From an uncultured Bacteroidales bacterium (GTDB taxonomy: Bacteria; Bacteroidota; Bacteroidia; Bacteroidales; Paludibacteraceae), in assembly GCA_946411385.1 (NCBI GenBank), contig CAMKDV010000002.1:124001-188000 (forward strand): a DNA stretch of 64,000 bases, written 5' to 3'. Of this stretch, positions 60,709 to 64,000 are shown in pieces. A program made the position numbers and the translations under genes. Numbering within the stretch: position 1 is the first letter of the stretch; each line of letters begins with the position of its first letter. A model generated the notes under the pieces. That model saw only the letters and a list, made by a program, of their open reading frames with translations. It did no database searches and had not been told where the DNA came from.

Positions 60709-62049
60709 TTACCAGTCGATGCTTGTGAGTTGCCCCTGCATCACGTCAGAGAAGATCTCCGTGCGCGTTTGCCCGCCGAACAGATAGATGCTGTTGTCGT
60801 GGGTGAGCGCCGAGGTCTGCGTACGTGGAGAATAAACGTGCATGAGCTGGTTGTGGGCGGTATCGATAGGCAGCCAGTTGAGGCCTTCGTCTTCGGAATA
60901 GAGGGCTGTCTGCGTGACATATTGCGCCTCGGCATCCACGCCGCCGAACAGGTAGAACATGTTGCCGTAATGCACAACTGCCGCACCAAGGATGGCCGAA
61001 CAGAGCGGACGCTCGATGGCGAAATTGGCATAGCGGTAACCGTTAGCCGGCGTATATTCGATGTTCCATCGCGAGTTGAGTCCGTTGCCTTCGGTGTCGT
61101 AGCCGCCCACTATCATCGCTCTGTGGCGAAGGCTGCTGGCTACGAACTCTACGGCGGCAAAATCGGTCATAGGCCAGTTGTGCGGCAGCGTGTCGGCAAG
61201 GGCTCGCCAGGTGTCGTTATCCTTGACGATGAGGTGGAACGTGCCTTCTGCATCGTTCTTGCCCACGAGCCATACCGAGTCGTTGAAATGCATGAGCGTT
61301 ACTTGCGGCACAACAGTCTCGGCGCTAAGATCCTCCTCCGTCCATGTTAGGCCATCGGCGGACGAATAGACCATTCCCTGCTGACAGTAGTAGAAAGCAT
61401 CATCACCGGCAATGATCTCGCGCACATGGCAGTTATCGGGTAGTCCTGTAGTATTGCTGCCGTTGTCCCAGCTTGTGCCGTCAGCCGACCGATAGACGAT
61501 GTTCTTGAAGCCGTCGTTGGCAAAGAGGTAGAACGAGCTGCCATAGCGCAACGCGCGCGTGGAAGCACTGGCGTCGCCCAATACGGCGCCGTTCAGACGC
61601 TTCCAACGGAACATGTTGGGGTCGACCTGATGCACATTCACCACGATGCGGTAATATTTGATAGCCGTCTTGTCCGACGAAGTGACGCGGAGTAGAACGG
61701 GATGGGTGAAATCGATAGTGTCCTTACCGGTGAGCGCAAACGATGTGTCCGGCTTGATGATGACAGCCGAAGCCGGTGTAGCCTTGAACAGCAAGTGCGG
61801 AACAAGACCGTCAACAGGCGTGAGATAGGTCATCGAATCGGGGTTGGTGATCAGACCCGTATCGGTGGCAGCATAGTGGCTGATGGTGAACGTAGCATTG
61901 CCTATAGCGGGGAAACTGTCCTGTGCGGAAAAGTAGAAACTGGTGACAGCAGTTTCCGACGAAGTAGTGACGGTTGTGTCCGTTTTGTCCTTACAGGAAG
62001 GCAAAATTAGCACCAAAAGGCACAATATATATAGAAATTTTCGTTTCAT
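60709..62049 (-). CDS. DUF6242-type lipoprotein with kelch-like repeats
   Basis: A 446-residue protein starting MKRKFLYILCLLVLILPSCK with lipobox LPSC. An N-terminal beta domain (about 25-145: TSFYFSAQDSFPAIGNATFT; VLLRVTSSDKTAIKYYRIVV) is followed by repeated strands of a kelch- or sialidase-like propeller (RALRYGSSFYLFANDGFKNI; YRSADGTSWDNG; VYSSADGLTWTEED; AVVHYGNMFYLFGGVD; NSIYLFGGQTRTE). This layout matches DUF6242 proteins of Bacteroidales, whose function is unknown. It is probably an outer-membrane or periplasmic lipoprotein. It is co-oriented with mpl (42-bp gap). Confidence 0.82.
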   Translation of the reverse strand: MKRKFLYILCLLVLILPSCKDKTDTTVTTSSETAVTSFYFSAQDSFPAIGNATFTISHYAATDTGLITNPDSMTYLTPVDGLVPHLLFKATPASAVIIKPDTSFALTGKDTIDFTHPVLLRVTSSDKTAIKYYRIVVNVHQVDPNMFRWKRLNGAVLGDASASTRALRYGSSFYLFANDGFKNIVYRSADGTSWDNGSNTTGLPDNCHVREIIAGDDAFYYCQQGMVYSSADGLTWTEEDLSAETVVPQVTLMHFNDSVWLVGKNDAEGTFHLIVKDNDTWRALADTLPHNWPMTDFAAVEFVASSLRHRAMIVGGYDTEGNGLNSRWNIEYTPANGYRYANFAIERPLCSAILGAAVVHYGNMFYLFGGVDAEAQYVTQTALYSEDEGLNWLPIDTAHNQLMHVYSPRTQTSALTHDNSIYLFGGQTRTEIFSDVMQGQLTSIDW

Positions 62050-62050
62050 A

Positions 62051-62082
62051 TTTGCAAATATCAATTATTTTTTGTATCTTTG
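62051..62082 (+). promoter_or_regulatory. Promoter for 5-formyl-THF cyclo-ligase gene
   Basis: TTTG (62051-62054), 20 bp, TATCTTTG (62075-62082). It begins immediately beside the start codon of the divergent lipoprotein gene. Confidence 0.75.
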
Positions 62083-62145
62083 CACTCGTTTTTGAACAAT
62101 TGTTGTTCAGTTTATACCAATTAACACAAATTTTTTATTTCAAAT

Positions 62146-62748
62146 ATGCTTTTTGAAAGCCAAATACTTGATTTCAAATGTCTCCTACCTTGGGTGCGCA
62201 CAGAGCAGAAAAAGAAAGCTCTCCGTGAGCTGCTCCGCCAGAAGCTTCGCATGGTGACAGAGGAAGACCGGAAAGAGTGGTCGGATGCTGTCATATCCCG
62301 TCTGGAGGAGAGTCAATCGTTCCGCCATGCGCATGTCGTAATGTTGTACTACCCCGTTCACAACGAGGTGGATCTGCGAGGGTTGCTGGACAAGTATAAG
62401 GATGAGAAAATTATCCTCTTGCCCGTAACGCACCGCGACAGTATTGAACTTCGCCAATATGTAGGCAAGGACAATATGAAGACGGGGCATTTCGGCATTC
62501 CTGTTCCTCAGACCGGCACGTATCGGGGCGAGCCCGACTTGGTGATTGTTCCCGGATTAGCTTTTGACAAAGATCTCGTTCGTATGGGTCGTGGCAAAGG
62601 CTATTACGACCGTTTTCTGCGTAAGCTCGGCAAGGTGACGAAGATCGGCGTTTGTTACGACTTCCAGATGAAAGACAACCTGCCTTGGTCATGGCACGAC
62701 GTGCGCATGGATAAGGTCATCACGCCTACTGCCGTCTACGAGCGCTAA
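62146..62748 (+). CDS. 5-formyltetrahydrofolate cyclo-ligase
   Basis: A 200-residue enzyme (5-FTHF cyclo-ligase, MTHFS family) recovering 5-formyl-THF as 5,10-methenyl-THF. KKKALRELLRQKLRMVTEED is the basic N-terminal helix; VMLYYPVHNEVDLRGLL, FGIPVPQTGTYRGEPDLVIV, PGLAFDKDLVRMGRGKGYYD and RFLRKLG are the conserved core, with the ATP-binding GRGKGYYDR motif. The first ~16 residues (MLFESQILDFKCLLPW) are atypical, so a GTG at 62194 is an alternative start. The stop overlaps the convergent gene by 4 bp. Confidence 0.92.
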   Translation: MLFESQILDFKCLLPWVRTEQKKKALRELLRQKLRMVTEEDRKEWSDAVISRLEESQSFRHAHVVMLYYPVHNEVDLRGLLDKYKDEKIILLPVTHRDSIELRQYVGKDNMKTGHFGIPVPQTGTYRGEPDLVIVPGLAFDKDLVRMGRGKGYYDRFLRKLGKVTKIGVCYDFQMKDNLPWSWHDVRMDKVITPTAVYER

Positions 62749-63500
62749 ATATCCAGCTTCATCTGGCTGGCTGCAGCGCGCGCAATTGCCTCGTCTCTTT
62801 CGGGAGTACGAGGCTTTTCTCCCTTACGATAGTAGAATTTCAGCCCATAGTTCTCGCAACATTTCATCCGTTCGTACGGCAGCCTGTTGGCGTAGTACTC
62901 GGTTACGGCATCCCATATCTGTAGGATGATAGCGTCGGCTTCGGTGCGAAGGGCATCGAGGTCTTCGGATACGCGCGATGCACTCATCCGGTGCAGCGTC
63001 TGATTGCGCTGGCTCTCGCTGAACATCTCATAATGTACCTTCACCTTGTTGATGGCGGGGCAGTTGATGGCTATGCCTCCCTGACTCATGCGCATCGTCT
63101 CGCCTTCGATGATGTTCTTTCCCCACCGCAGCAGATCATTCTCCGTGGAGAGGTCAGGCAGTGCCGTCTTGCTCTCGTCGAGGTGGTAGAGTTTTTTCAT
63201 CTCCGGCTTGATCTCGCCGCGTTGCACGGCAAGGTTAAGTACTTGTATGAAATGCGATATGTACATCCTGGCATTCTGCACGAGCTTGCGATAGCGACGG
63301 CTGTCGGTAATCATGTTATCGATGTTCGTGTAGTTCTGCGACACGACGTTCTCCAGTTTGAGCAGACAAGTCTCTGCTTCCGTGGTCAGACGATAGGAGA
63401 TGACCTGCTCGGAGAAATCGGTCTCTGATGCACGTTGCACGGCAGTTTTCAGTGCGCGTAGCCGTGCTTGATCGGTGTTGGGTAAACGTCTGTATGGCAT
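62745..63500 (-). CDS. Conserved Bacteroidales hypothetical protein
   Basis: A 251-residue helical protein starting MPYRRLPNTDQARLRALKTA, an N-terminus I recognise from uncharacterised Bacteroidales proteins. The middle has NIDNMITDSRRYRKLVQNAR, MYISHFIQVLNLAVQRGEIK and WGKNIIEGETMRMSQGG. A C-terminal YYANRLPYERMKCCENYGLK segment is Cys/Tyr-rich. No enzyme motif is visible. It lies 35 bp downstream of the polyprenyl synthetase gene and is probably co-transcribed. Confidence 0.8.
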   Translation of the reverse strand: MPYRRLPNTDQARLRALKTAVQRASETDFSEQVISYRLTTEAETCLLKLENVVSQNYTNIDNMITDSRRYRKLVQNARMYISHFIQVLNLAVQRGEIKPEMKKLYHLDESKTALPDLSTENDLLRWGKNIIEGETMRMSQGGIAINCPAINKVKVHYEMFSESQRNQTLHRMSASRVSEDLDALRTEADAIILQIWDAVTEYYANRLPYERMKCCENYGLKFYYRKGEKPRTPERDEAIARAAASQMKLDI

Positions 63501-63535
63501 ATCGTTGATGCTTTAGTCTGTTTATAGTCTGTAGC

Positions 63536-64000
63536 CTACTTCTGTCGTTGCGCCAGTTTGTGCGCAAGCTGTTCCAGCAGACGGCGATGTTCGTTATCGG
63601 GTAGCGTGAGCAGGCATTGCAGTGCTTGCTGCGTATGCTCGGCTATGGCGTGTTCGGCAGCAGAGCGTGCGCCGGTAGCCACGAACAGCTGTTTCATAGC
63701 TTCAATCTTCTGCGTGGAAGCCATGGTGTGCGCCAGCCAGCCTCGCAGCTCTGCACGCTGATCGTTATCGGCATTGTCCAGGGCAGTGAGCAAGAGGTAG
63801 GTCTTCTTGTTACAGCTGATGTCACCTCCTATGGCTTTGCCGAAGGTCTGCGGGTCGCCGAAGCAGTCCAGCAGGTCGTCCTGTATCTGGAAAGCCAGGC
63901 CGAGATGGATACCGAAATTGTATAGCGCCTGTTGTTGTTTTTCGCTTCCGCCTCCAATGATAGCGCCGCCTTTGAGTGCTGCTGCCAATAGCACCGACGT
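63536..64000 (-). CDS. Polyprenyl diphosphate synthase, N-terminus cut by window edge
   Basis: The last 154 residues of a trans-isoprenyl diphosphate synthase, making the lipid chain for quinones or other carriers. SVLLAAALKGGAIIGG is the region before the second Asp-rich motif, and FQIQDDLLDCFGD is that motif (DDxxD). GKAIGGDISCNKKTYLLLTA follows, as in the family. The C-terminus is helical. The first Asp-rich motif lies outside the window. Chain length and product cannot be told from this part. Confidence 0.93.
   Translation of the reverse strand, partial: TSVLLAAALKGGAIIGGGSEKQQQALYNFGIHLGLAFQIQDDLLDCFGDPQTFGKAIGGDISCNKKTYLLLTALDNADNDQRAELRGWLAHTMASTQKIEAMKQLFVATGARSAAEHAIAEHTQQALQCLLTLPDNEHRRLLEQLAHKLAQRQK

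Noticed and set aside
62194..62748. GTG at 62194 as the start of the formyl-THF cyclo-ligase
   Set aside because: Possible, but the ATG at 62146 sits at a normal distance from the promoter; kept as the alternative start.
1..64000. CRISPR array
   Set aside because: All tandem repeats seen are 7-15 bp units without regular unique spacers, and no cas gene is present.

Overview
The window looks like chromosome from a member of the order Bacteroidales (phylum Bacteroidota); I cannot place it further. The evidence is the repeated TTTG-N20-TAnnTTTG promoter pattern, weak Shine-Dalgarno sites almost everywhere, a GldJ-type lipoprotein, secreted proteins sharing a C-terminal tail reminiscent of type IX secretion cargo, a TonB-dependent receptor with a carboxypeptidase-like N-terminal domain, and TPR-membrane-HTH regulator architecture. 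Both window edges cut genes: a SIMPL-domain protein on the left and a polyprenyl synthetase on the right.

Layout. 1-9.4 kb is housekeeping: nadB, an NlpC/P60 hydrolase and a SIMPL protein on the minus strand; gldJ and gcvH ending at a clear terminator; then folP-cdaA-metG on the plus strand. A tRNA-Met with its own promoter and terminator lies at 10.43 kb, followed by about 800 bp of repeat-rich non-coding DNA. 11.4-20.3 kb is an accessory, defence-like island, all on the minus strand: an AlbA_2/Schlafen-like ATPase-fold regulator, a duplicated 76-residue protein flanking a truncated RhuM gene, a single-chain type ISP restriction-modification enzyme, a possible PD-(D/E)XK companion, unknown proteins, a Cys-rich mini-protein, a complete RhuM gene and a membrane protein. 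21-24 kb is a large secreted adhesin-like protein behind a leader of about 400 nt.

24-48.5 kb returns to core functions. recQ and prmA (fused in frame to a DUF4296 lipoprotein) run leftward. A membrane protein, a GHL10 glycosidase, an amidase and recF form one rightward run. Then come an orphan sigma-54-type response regulator, an OB-fold secreted protein, an Fe-S scaffold plus GGGtGRT pair, and a recA - FAD oxidoreductase - TonB receptor - mutS - lipoprotein run. 48.6-57.4 kb is a second accessory region: a TPR/HTH regulator interrupted by one in-frame TGA, three related secreted proteins (two with nearly identical ends and unrelated middles) and an MNT-HEPN pair between them. 57.4-64 kb is again conserved: TPR/beta-propeller protein, dCMP deaminase, mpl, a DUF6242 lipoprotein, 5-formyl-THF cyclo-ligase, a Bacteroidales hypothetical and polyprenyl synthetase.

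The most unusual theme is short repetitive DNA of intergenic type living inside or joining reading frames (recQ, prmA-DUF4296, the FAD oxidoreductase, the AlbA gene), together with a larger element beginning GGGGTCCCCGA that occurs three times, twice inside the transcribed leaders of the mosaic secreted-protein genes. No integrase, transposase or CRISPR array was seen.
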